Below, one piece after another: positions 6,480 to 12,879 of a DNA stretch of 15,843 bases (its first letter is position 1; each line of letters opens with the position of its first letter). The stretch covers positions 1 to 15,843 of the forward strand of contig JBFHRB010000044.1 in assembly GCA_041591915.1 (NCBI GenBank). The letters run 5' to 3'. This DNA is from JBFHRB01 sp041591915 (GTDB taxonomy: Bacteria; Actinomycetota; Nitriliruptoria; Nitriliruptorales; Nitriliruptoraceae). The position numbers and the translations under genes were made by a program. The notes under the pieces are model-generated. The model was not told where the DNA came from. It made no database searches and worked only from the letters and a program-made list of their open reading frames with translations.

Positions 6480-7817
6480 TCAGCTGGTCTTGCGGCGGAG
6501 GATGCCCGCGGCGCCCATCGTCATGATGCCGGCGATCATCGCGCCGCCGCCCGTGCGGGGCATGTTCGGCGTCTCGCTCGGCACGGCCGGGGCCTGCGCC
6601 TGGGCGGCCGAGACGGAGGCGGTGTTCGGGAGGGCGACGAGCTCGACCGAGAGCACGTCCGCCTGGCCGGCCGCGTTCAGCGGGGACAGCTTCAGGGCGA
6701 AGGCGCTCGTGCCGGCGCTGGCGGAGGAGCCGTCAGCGGCGATGTCGGACTGCCCGGCGCCCTGGGCGAGCGAGAGGCCGACGGTGTTCGTCAGCTGCTC
6801 CAGCACGTCCGACAGGGCCTGCAGGGCCTCGTCGGCCGGGGTGCCGGTGACGCCGAGGTCGCCGAGGTCGACGACGGTGTCGCCCACCTGGATGCGGTCG
6901 CCTGCGAGTGAGATGTCGTTGCCACCGACGCGGACGGCGATCGTCTCGACCTCGGTGCCGGCGTCGCCGGTGCCGGGGGTGCCGGCGGTCTCGGCCCACG
7001 AGCGGTACTGCGCGGCCGGGATCACGACGAGCCCGTCGAGGAGGCTGGCCTCGGCGAGGCCGGAACGGACCTCGGAGCGAACCTTGCCGTCGACCGTGCT
7101 GACGACCGACTCGGACCACATCTTGCGGACCTCGAGGAGCGTGACCTTGGTGACGTCGGGGATCGTCGGGAGCTGCGCGTCGACGACCTCGGGGATGTCG
7201 ATGACCTGGCCGGCGGTCTCCTCGACGACCTGCTCGACCTGGCCGAGCACGCCGTTGAGCTCGCCGACGAGCTGGTTGACCGTGCCGGTCACCTGGCCCA
7301 CGGCCTCCTGCAGGCCCTCGGTCACCTGCGACGGGATCTGGCCCGACGCGAACAGGGGAGCGATGGAGACCTTGATGTGGCCGAGCTCGCTGTAGGAGCG
7401 CGTGAGGTTGTTGGCCGCGTCGGTCGCGTACTCGACGGTGCCGGCGCCGACGTCGATGACGCCGGCGATGTTCTGCTCGGCGACCGAGTTCCGCGCGCTG
7501 GCGTCACCGGAGGCGGAGCTGAGCTGGCCCTGGTTCATGAAGCCGGCGAGCAGCGAGGTCGTGGCGCTCGTGACACCGTCGGACGAGAGCTCGGCCGTGG
7601 TGAAGGAGATCTTCTGGGTGAACGGGGCGCCACCGGTGATCGGGTCGAGCACCTGGCTCGGAGCCGTGACGGTGAGCTGGACGGCGAGCGCCTCGGCGGT
7701 GCCGGCGAACACGTCAGGCGCGGCGGTGGCCGCGGTGGCGCTCGGCATCGCGAGGGCGAAGGTGGAGATGGAAGCGGCCACGACGGTGGCGGCGCGGCGA
7801 GCGGCGGAGCGGTACAT
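6480..7817 (-). CDS. Secreted protein with LPXTG-like (MPRTG) C-terminal sorting signal
   Basis: This 445-aa protein begins with a Sec signal peptide: MYRSAARRAA, a hydrophobic core at about 11-24, and a likely cleavage near ATAA (28-33). The C-terminus reads NMPRTGGG (418-425), a hydrophobic segment AMIAGIMTMGAAGIL (426-440), then RRKTS. That is the tripartite layout of a sortase substrate, with M replacing L of LPXTG. The mature protein has no cysteine, is rich in Ala/Val/Thr/Gly, and has a probable amphipathic helix or coiled coil at about 165-206 (EAVGQVTGTVNQLVGELNGV and onward). AGGGG lies 7 bases before the ATG. It could be a spore-coat, adhesin or wall structural protein. It does not match a family I know, and no sortase gene is in the window. 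Confidence 0.85.
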   Translation of the reverse strand: MYRSAARRAATVVAASISTFALAMPSATAATAAPDVFAGTAEALAVQLTVTAPSQVLDPITGGAPFTQKISFTTAELSSDGVTSATTSLLAGFMNQGQLSSASGDASARNSVAEQNIAGVIDVGAGTVEYATDAANNLTRSYSELGHIKVSIAPLFASGQIPSQVTEGLQEAVGQVTGTVNQLVGELNGVLGQVEQVVEETAGQVIDIPEVVDAQLPTIPDVTKVTLLEVRKMWSESVVSTVDGKVRSEVRSGLAEASLLDGLVVIPAAQYRSWAETAGTPGTGDAGTEVETIAVRVGGNDISLAGDRIQVGDTVVDLGDLGVTGTPADEALQALSDVLEQLTNTVGLSLAQGAGQSDIAADGSSASAGTSAFALKLSPLNAAGQADVLSVELVALPNTASVSAAQAQAPAVPSETPNMPRTGGGAMIAGIMTMGAAGILRRKTS

Positions 7818-8117
7818 CCCTGGACCCCTGTGACCCCCGTGGGTCCTCCCTCCGAGGACTAGTTAACACGGGCGGTAAGTCAACGTATCAGAACGTCCGG
7901 TCGGGTAGAAGGTGACGGTGCGTCTTGCGGTCGTGCGCTGGTCGCGCGTGCATGGCGCATGAGCGCGCTGGCCGCGCGGCTTTCAACGTCGCTGTCAACG
8001 TTGGTTTTCAGGGAGCAGGTGGCGCGAGTTGGCCCGCTCCGGGCGCAACGGCTCACGCCGTCCGCATCACCGGGGTGGCCACGCGCCCGACCCAGGCCGG
8101 AAGGGGAACGGCTGCGG
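7818..8117 (-). other. 300-base intergenic region with three CGTTGA motifs
   Basis: No gene is visible here on either strand. Apart from the leader hairpin at its left end, it carries CGTTGA on the minus strand at 7885-7880, 7988-7983 and 8000-7995, each within ACGTTGA. Two of these extend to GTTGAC, giving -35-like TTGACT and TTGACA. An AT-richer spot, AGTTAACA (7861-7868), lies nearest the gene. The region must contain the promoter of the surface protein gene, but no complete -35/-10 pair with good spacing can be defended. ACGGC-TCAC-GCCGT at 8048-8061 is a weak hairpin downstream of the DUF5667 gene. Confidence 0.45.
7822..7846 (-). promoter_or_regulatory. Leader hairpin overlapping the Shine-Dalgarno of the surface protein gene
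   Basis: GGACCC (7822-7827) and GGGTCC (7841-7846) pair as a 6-bp stem. Alternatively GACCC (7832-7836) pairs with GGGTC (7841-7845) as a tighter 5-bp hairpin. The two structures share one arm and exclude each other. The longer one covers most of the AGGGG Shine-Dalgarno region (7825-7829). Confidence 0.35.
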
Positions 8118-9311
8118 TCAGTCGCCGGGGATCGCCGTTGTGTCGTCGTCGCCGCCCACGACCGAGCCGGGGAGGTCGGTGGCCGGGTCGTCGGGGACGA
8201 TGAGGTCCTCGATCGACGGCGGGACGAGGTCGGTGACCGCCTCGTCGACGGGCTCGGTGGTCTCGTTGACCGGGCCGAGGCCGGGGACCTCGGGGATCAC
8301 CGTGCGGCCCGGCTCTTCCTGCTCGGGCGCGTTGTCGCCGGTCGGGCCCACGGGCTCGTCATCGGGCGTGGACTCCTCGGGCGAGCTGCCAGCGGGCTCG
8401 TCCTGGGGCTCGCTCGTGATCGCCGGTGCCGGGCCGGGGCGGCAGTCGCAGCCACGGTCGCGCTCGCGGGCCGGACCGTCACCCGGGGCGTTCACGGCGC
8501 TGTCGTCGCTCGCCGTGCTGCCCGTCGAGCTGGCGGCGGGCGCCTCGTCGGGGCAGTCGCACTGCTCGGCAGCGGCGTCCGCGACGGCGACCTCGATGCG
8601 GCGCAGCACCTCGAGGGAGTTGCTGGCGATCGGCCGGACCTCGGCCGGGAGGAGGTCGACGGCGAGGGTCAGGCCGGACTTCTGGCGGGCGGCGAACTCC
8701 TCCAGCTCGGTGAGGAGCTCGGCGGCGCCGGTCTCGTTGAAAGCGTCGAGCAGCAGGTCGGAGCCCTCGAGGCTCGCGTCGTCCATGCGTCCGAGCGTCG
8801 AGACCAGGTCGTCGGCGCTGATGCGGTCGTGGCCGGCGAGGATCTCGCCGAGCCGTTCCTCGGCGAAGCCCAGTTGCAGGCGGCCATCCGAGACGGCGTT
8901 GGTCGCGAGCCAGGTGCGGGTGTCCTCGGTGAACAGCTTGACGCCGTAGAGCGCGTCGCCGGGCAGCGCGTACTGCGCCGCCGCGGCCACGCCCATCGAG
9001 CCGAGCATGCTCGAGGCGACGCCGGAGGCGACGGCGAGCTTCGCGCTGTGGCGCCACTTGGCGGTGCGGTGCCAGATCGCGTCGCTGACGCGCTGCGTGA
9101 TCGGGACGTCCTGCCAGTTCGCCTGATGCACCAGCTGGTCGCGGAGGGCCATCTTGAAGGCCGGTTCCGGCCGTTCGATCGGCATCTCCTGCAGGGAGCT
9201 CGCCAGGTTGAACAGCTCGGCGACCTCGGAGTCGACGTCGCCCGGTTCGAGCGCGCCCTGGAGGAGCAGCTCGAGCTGCTCCTCTGGGGTCGTCGAAGCG
9301 TGCCGGGTCAC
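8118..9311 (-). CDS. DUF5667 membrane protein, probable anti-sigma factor (RsbN-like)
   Basis: This 397-aa protein follows the sigma gene, and its GTG start at 9311 has AGGAGGA at 9324-9318, 6 bases upstream. Residues 1-85 form a helical cytoplasmic region suited to sigma binding. A single membrane span lies at about 89-115, followed by YALPGDALYGVKLFTEDTR (114-132), which is the hallmark of DUF5667, and a helical domain to about 248. Residues 250-397 are acidic and Pro/Ser/Thr-rich and probably disordered outside the cell. This tail contains two CDC motifs (251-253 and 288-290), the only cysteines in the protein. In Streptomyces the membrane protein RsbN, encoded next to bldN, is the BldN anti-sigma factor. 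The same role here is inferred from position and topology. A BldN-like promoter lies directly upstream. Confidence 0.85.
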   Translation of the reverse strand: MTRHASTTPEEQLELLLQGALEPGDVDSEVAELFNLASSLQEMPIERPEPAFKMALRDQLVHQANWQDVPITQRVSDAIWHRTAKWRHSAKLAVASGVASSMLGSMGVAAAAQYALPGDALYGVKLFTEDTRTWLATNAVSDGRLQLGFAEERLGEILAGHDRISADDLVSTLGRMDDASLEGSDLLLDAFNETGAAELLTELEEFAARQKSGLTLAVDLLPAEVRPIASNSLEVLRRIEVAVADAAAEQCDCPDEAPAASSTGSTASDDSAVNAPGDGPARERDRGCDCRPGPAPAITSEPQDEPAGSSPEESTPDDEPVGPTGDNAPEQEEPGRTVIPEVPGLGPVNETTEPVDEAVTDLVPPSIEDLIVPDDPATDLPGSVVGGDDDTTAIPGD

Positions 9312-9336
9312 TGCCGGTCCTCCTGCGTCACGGAAC

Positions 9337-9364
9337 TCAACGAGCCAACGGTTCGATGGATACG
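9337..9364 (-). promoter_or_regulatory. Candidate sigma-BldN-type promoter of the DUF5667 (anti-sigma) gene
   Basis: On the minus strand CGTATC (9364-9359), a 16-base spacer, then CGTTGA (9342-9337). The sigma-BldN consensus as I recall it from Streptomyces is CGTAAC-N16-CGTTGA, so 11 of 12 positions match with identical spacing. Transcription would start near 9330, giving a short leader that contains the AGGAGGA site before the GTG at 9311. In Streptomyces rsbN is itself a BldN target. Confidence 0.55.
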
Positions 9365-9402
9365 GTCCTGAACCGCGTTCAACCGCAAATGGCCCAGACG
9401 GA

Positions 9403-10032
9403 TCATGGGGACATCACCCGCACGATGAGCAGGGCGAGGCTCGTGATCGACAGGCTCGCGAGGTTGCTCAGCTCGGGCTCGTTCTTGACGATCTCCGTCA
9501 GCGCCTTCAGGGCTCGGTACTGCAGGGCCTTCGTGGCGCCGACCGTGCGGTCCATGACCTCGGCCGTCTCGGCCACGTTGAGGCCCTGGACGAAGCGCAG
9601 TTCGATGATCTCGCGGTGCTCGTCCTTCAGCGCCTCGAGCGCCTGTCCGAGGCTACGTGCCATCTCGCGAGCGACGGCGATGCGCTCGGGGCTGTCGGGG
9701 CCCGAGGTCGGCGTGTCGTAGACCTCGTCCACGGACCGCTCGAGCCGGAACCGGGCCGACTTGAAGTGGTCGTTGACCCGGTTGCGCGCGATCGTCATCA
9801 GCCAGGCGCCGAAGTCCACGCCCTGCCACTCGAACTTCGGCATGCGGCGCAGCGCCCGCATGAAGACGTCGCTCGTCAGGTCCTCGGCGACGCCCCGGTC
9901 GCGGACCCGTCGGCGGATGTAGGCGAAGACCTGGTCGACGTAGATGTCGTAGATCTGGCCGAACGCCTCGCCGTCACCCTGCTTCGCGCGCTCGACGAGG
10001 CCGCGCACGTCCGTGCGGAGCGTCGTGCTCAC
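9403..10032 (-). CDS. BldN-type ECF RNA polymerase sigma factor
   Basis: This 209-aa sigma-70 family protein has only regions 2 and 4. Region 2 spans about 22-92, with IYVDQVFAYIRRRV, AEDLTSDVFMRALRRM and DFGAWLMTIARNRVNDHFKS. Region 4 spans about 128-182, with EIIELRFVQGLNVAETAEVM and the recognition helix TVGATKALQYRALKAL. The region-2 and region-4 wording is very close to Streptomyces BldN, which controls development and surface-protein genes. The GTG at 10032 is supported by GAGGT 4 bases upstream. Unlike Streptomyces BldN there is no long N-terminal pro-sequence. Instead the protein ends in a hydrophobic tail, LASLSITSLALLIVRVMSP (191-209). The DUF5667 gene 91 bases downstream is the likely anti-sigma partner. 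Confidence 0.93.
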   Translation of the reverse strand: MSTTLRTDVRGLVERAKQGDGEAFGQIYDIYVDQVFAYIRRRVRDRGVAEDLTSDVFMRALRRMPKFEWQGVDFGAWLMTIARNRVNDHFKSARFRLERSVDEVYDTPTSGPDSPERIAVAREMARSLGQALEALKDEHREIIELRFVQGLNVAETAEVMDRTVGATKALQYRALKALTEIVKNEPELSNLASLSITSLALLIVRVMSP

Positions 10033-10059
10033 GGGGACCTCGTCGGTCTGGTCGGACGG

Positions 10060-10191
10060 TCAGTTGCCCGCCTGCAGGAGCTGGACGACCGTGGCTCCGA
10101 TGATCACGAGGAGGAGCGCGATCAGCACCAGTGCTGTCGGGCCCCGCATCAGGTGCTCGTCCGTGCGCGGTCGTGCGGCGACGTGTGCCAC
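10060..10191 (-). CDS. 43-aa single-span membrane miniprotein upstream of the sigma factor
   Basis: This short ORF begins at GTG 10191, or at ATG 10149 for a 29-aa form, and stops 27 bases before the sigma gene on the same strand. It encodes a polar N-terminus with several Arg/His (residues 2-16), then a hydrophobic helix ALVLIALLLVIIGATVVQLL at 20-39, ending QAGN. From ATG 10149 onward nearly all third codon positions are G or C (26 of 29 by my count), matching real genes here. TACGCT at 10206-10201 lies 9 bases before the GTG and would give an almost leaderless message. No Shine-Dalgarno sequence precedes either start convincingly. It is probably co-transcribed with the sigma gene. Function unknown; a role in signalling with the sigma/anti-sigma pair is inference. 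Confidence 0.6.
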   Translation of the reverse strand: MAHVAARPRTDEHLMRGPTALVLIALLLVIIGATVVQLLQAGN

Positions 10192-10200
10192 CGCAGCGTG

Positions 10201-10206
10201 AGCGTA
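10201..10206 (-). promoter_or_regulatory. Candidate -10 box of the miniprotein-sigma factor operon
   Basis: TACGCT on the minus strand (TAnnnT type) lies between the hairpin at 10207-10240 and the miniprotein GTG. The predicted start of transcription is 1-3 bases before that GTG. No strong -35 box is seen. Confidence 0.4.
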
Positions 10207-10240
10207 CGGTCGCGCTGCGCGCCGCACAGGCGCCCGACCG
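10207..10240 (-). terminator. Candidate terminator after the TIM-barrel gene
   Basis: The outer stem CGGTCG/CGACCG (10207-10212 with 10235-10240) encloses an inner stem GCGCC/GGCGC (10219-10223 with 10229-10233), with an asymmetric internal loop. It begins 7 bases after the stop at 10247 and ends directly against the next -10 box, so it would insulate the sigma operon. Confidence 0.45.
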
Positions 10241-10246
10241 GAGGAT

Positions 10247-11164
10247 TCATACGCTGTCCCATCGGGCCATGTCGGACCCCTCGGCCATGGTCATTTCGGG
10301 CTGGTCCGCGGCCGGAGAGGCACTCGGCGTCGGGCGGGGGACCACGTCAGGGCGCCCGAGCACGTCCTCCACCGGGGCGCCGTCGAGCAGGGCGATGCAC
10401 TTCTCGCGTTCCTGCCGCAGGAAGCCCACGAGCGCGGCCCGGTCGTCGAGGAAGCGCCGGCAGTCGAGCTCGAGGGTGATCGAGACCTCGCTCTGGGGCA
10501 GGGCGGCGACGCGCTTGAGGAAGCCGCCCAGCGGCAGGATGCCGTGCCCGAGTGGTGCGTGGCTGTCGCGGCCGTTGCCGCGGTTGTCGCTGACGTGGAA
10601 GTGGCACGCCTGGCCGGCCAGCTGCTCGAACGCGTCGTTGATGTCGACGTCGGTGACCCCGAAGTGGCTGGTGTCGAGCACGAGGTTGCGGAACGGCCGC
10701 ATGTGGCCGGGCTCGGTGTAGCGGTGGAACCGCATCGGCCGACCGGCGACCTCGACCGGGTACAGGTTCTCGACCCCGATCCGGGTGCCCAGCTCAGCCG
10801 CGAGGTACTCGCCCTCCTCGAGGATCCACCGGTGGAACTTCGTCTGCCAGCGGAACGGGGGGTGCACGATCATCGTCTCGGCGCCCAGGTCGCTCGCGAG
10901 GTTGAGCGAGCGCTGGGCCTTCTCGACGAGGTCCGTGCCGAAGACGCGGCGTGTGAGCAGCAGGAACGGCCCGTGCACGACCGGGATCGGCGCACCCTCC
11001 TGGGCCGAGGCCTCCGTGACCCGCTGGGCGTCCTGGCTCGCCGGGTCCTGGGTGACCATCAGCTCGACACCGTCGTAGCCGGCCTCGGCGATGACGCCGA
11101 ACGCCCAATCGAGGGGCCGAGTGAACATCGGCCCCGTCGAGGCGAGGATCCTGGGGCGAAGCAT
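10247..11164 (-). CDS. Xylose isomerase-like TIM-barrel (sugar phosphate isomerase/epimerase or AP endonuclease 2 fold) protein
   Basis: This 305-aa cytoplasmic protein has the AP-endonuclease-2-type metal-dependent TIM barrel. The motifs are GYDGVELM (29-36), PVVHGPF with H64, MIVHPPF with H101, IGVENL with E132, LVLDTSHFG with D164 and H167, CHFHVSDN with H188 and H190, HAPLGHG with H202 and H207, and ITLELD with E232. Most metal-site positions of the fold are therefore occupied. ATG 11164 is chosen because the conserved domain starts there and TACCCT sits 7 bases upstream; an in-frame GTG at 11209 would overlap that promoter. The last 45 residues or so are a low-complexity tail. The fold covers both sugar isomerases and endonuclease IV, and the actual reaction cannot be told here. 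Confidence 0.85.
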   Translation of the reverse strand: MLRPRILASTGPMFTRPLDWAFGVIAEAGYDGVELMVTQDPASQDAQRVTEASAQEGAPIPVVHGPFLLLTRRVFGTDLVEKAQRSLNLASDLGAETMIVHPPFRWQTKFHRWILEEGEYLAAELGTRIGVENLYPVEVAGRPMRFHRYTEPGHMRPFRNLVLDTSHFGVTDVDINDAFEQLAGQACHFHVSDNRGNGRDSHAPLGHGILPLGGFLKRVAALPQSEVSITLELDCRRFLDDRAALVGFLRQEREKCIALLDGAPVEDVLGRPDVVPRPTPSASPAADQPEMTMAEGSDMARWDSV

Positions 11165-11177
11165 GCGGCGGAGGGTA
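11165..11177 (-). promoter_or_regulatory. Candidate leaderless promoter of the TIM-barrel gene
   Basis: TACCCT on the minus strand (11177-11172) is followed by 7 bases and then ATG. This is the same hexamer and spacing as at the HTH gene (3116-3129). No Shine-Dalgarno sequence is present before this ATG. Confidence 0.5.
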
Positions 11178-11260
11178 TCCGCGGGAGGTGACCGCTCGAT
11201 CACCGGCACGTGGCCGGCCGCCAGGCCGGACTCGGGCCCGACGGCGGTCCCGCGCTCCGT

Positions 11261-11266
11261 TACGCT
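11261..11266 (+). promoter_or_regulatory. Candidate -10 box of the AMP-forming ligase gene
   Basis: TACGCT (TAnnnT type) in the divergent gap before the ligase. Transcription from about 11273 would give a leader of roughly 38 bases carrying GGAG at 11301-11304. No clear -35 box. Confidence 0.35.
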
Positions 11267-11310
11267 GCGCTCGCCAGCCTTCCCCGGAGACCCAGTTCCC
11301 GGAGCGTGCC

Positions 11311-12840
11311 GTGTCCGTCGAAGCGCCCGACCTCGCTGCCAGGCTCGCGTCGACCGCCGCCGAGCATGGCGATCGCACGGCCATCCTGTGGCAGGACGTC
11401 GCGATCACCTACGCCGAGCTGGACCGCCGCGCCACGGCGGCAGCCGGCCTCTTCCAGCACCTCGGCATCGCGCCCGGCGATCGCGTCGCGATCATGGTCG
11501 GCAACACGCCGCAGTTCGTCGAGGCCCACTTCGGAGCCCTGCGTGCGGGGGCGACCGTGGTGCCCGTCAACACCGGCCTGACCCGGCACGAGGTGGAGCA
11601 CATCCTGCGTGACAGCGGCGCGCGCGTGTGCGTCGTGCTGGGTGCCGTCGCGTCCTCTGTCCTCGACGTCGCCGACGCGATCGATGCCCTCGAGCACGTC
11701 ATCGTCGCGAACACGAGCGACGTTCCCGAGGGAGCACTCGGGCGCTGGCGCGACCTGCGAGACGAGGACCACCCGTTCACGCCGGTCGAGCGGAATGCCG
11801 ATGACCTGGCTGCCCTCGTCTACACGTCCGGGACGACCGGTGCCCCGAAGGGCGCGATGCTCACGCGTGCGAACCTCGCCGCGAACCAGGACCAGTCGCT
11901 GTCGGGGCGGTTCCGGATCGAGACGGACGACGTCGTCCTGCTCGTCCTCCCGCTGTTCCACATCTACGCGCTGAACGTCGGCCTGGGCGCGTGCGTGCGG
12001 ACCGGTGCGACCATGGTCGTCGTCGAGCGCTTCGACCCGACCGGCTCGCTCGACCTGATCGAGGAGCACGGGATCACCGTCATCCTCGGCGCGCCCCCGA
12101 TGTACATCGCGTGGCTCAACACCCCCGGCGTCCACGAGCGTGACCTCGGCTCCGTTCGCATCGCCGCGAGCGGGGCGGCGGCGCTGCCGCCGCACGTGTT
12201 CGACGCCTTCGAGCGTGATCTCGGGGTCACGATCTGGGAGGGCTACGGCCTCACCGAGGCAGGGCCCAGCGTCACCTCGAACGCCGTCGCCGAAGCGCCA
12301 CGACGCCGGAGCGTCGGCTTGCCCCTGCCGGGCCTCGAGATCCGACTCGTCGACGAGAACGGCCGGGACGTCGAGGTCGGTGACCCGGGCGAGGTCTGGG
12401 TCCGCGGGCCCAACATCTTCCAGGGCTACTTCGGGCTCGACGAGGCCACCCGCTCCGCTCGGACCGACGACGGCTGGCTGCGGACCGGCGACATCGGGAC
12501 CCAGGACGAGGACGGCTACCTCTACCTCGTCGACCGCAAGGACGACCTCATCATCGTCAGCGGTTTCAACGTGTACCCCCGCGAGGTCGAAGCGGCCATC
12601 AACACCCACCCCGACGTCCAGCAGTGCGCCGTCGTCGGAGTCGCCCACCCCTACACGGGGGAGGCGGTGAAGGCCTTCGTCGTCCCGGAGGCAGGCCGCG
12701 AGCTGAGCGAGGACGACATCGCGGTCTACTGCCGCAGTCGGCTCGCGCGGTACAAGTGCCCGGAGACGATCGAGATCGTCGAGGCGCTCCCGCACACGGC
12801 AACGGGCAAGATCAAGCGGGCGGAGCTCCGCGCCAGCTGA
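11311..12840 (+). CDS. AMP-forming acyl-CoA synthetase / long-chain fatty acid-CoA ligase-like
   Basis: This 509-aa member of the adenylate-forming (ANL) superfamily activates a carboxylic acid with ATP and then usually transfers it to CoA. The GTG at 11311 is chosen because GGAG lies 6 bases upstream and the reading frame before it is low-complexity. Motifs in order: YTSGTTGAPKG (171-181, phosphate-binding), PLFHIYALN, GYGLTE (311-316), TGD (392-394), DRKDDLIIVSGFNVYPREVE (hinge and CoA-side loop), and PHTATGKIKR with catalytic lysine K500. All core residues are intact. It resembles medium- or long-chain fatty acyl-CoA ligases, but the acid is not readable from sequence. Many acyl-CoA synthetases are switched off by acetylation of the catalytic lysine, so the AcuC-like protein in this window is a conceivable regulator. 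Confidence 0.92.
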   Translation: MSVEAPDLAARLASTAAEHGDRTAILWQDVAITYAELDRRATAAAGLFQHLGIAPGDRVAIMVGNTPQFVEAHFGALRAGATVVPVNTGLTRHEVEHILRDSGARVCVVLGAVASSVLDVADAIDALEHVIVANTSDVPEGALGRWRDLRDEDHPFTPVERNADDLAALVYTSGTTGAPKGAMLTRANLAANQDQSLSGRFRIETDDVVLLVLPLFHIYALNVGLGACVRTGATMVVVERFDPTGSLDLIEEHGITVILGAPPMYIAWLNTPGVHERDLGSVRIAASGAAALPPHVFDAFERDLGVTIWEGYGLTEAGPSVTSNAVAEAPRRRSVGLPLPGLEIRLVDENGRDVEVGDPGEVWVRGPNIFQGYFGLDEATRSARTDDGWLRTGDIGTQDEDGYLYLVDRKDDLIIVSGFNVYPREVEAAINTHPDVQQCAVVGVAHPYTGEAVKAFVVPEAGRELSEDDIAVYCRSRLARYKCPETIEIVEALPHTATGKIKRAELRAS

Positions 12841-12879
12841 CCCAGCCCGCTCGGGCCCGCTGCGACGGCAGGACCGACG

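Noticed and set aside
7880..7907. Complete sigma-BldN promoter for the surface protein gene
   Set aside because: CGTTGA is present, but 16 bases upstream the sequence is TACCCG, and the other two copies have TGAAAA and CCACCT there; none resembles CGTAAC.
7959..9371. Plus-strand open frame of 470 codons
   Set aside because: Shadow of the DUF5667 gene, whose minus-strand start has a perfect ribosome site, promoter and recognisable domain.
9154..10479. Plus-strand open frame of 441 codons across the sigma gene
   Set aside because: It runs antisense through the sigma factor and into the TIM-barrel gene, with no motif and Arg-rich composition.
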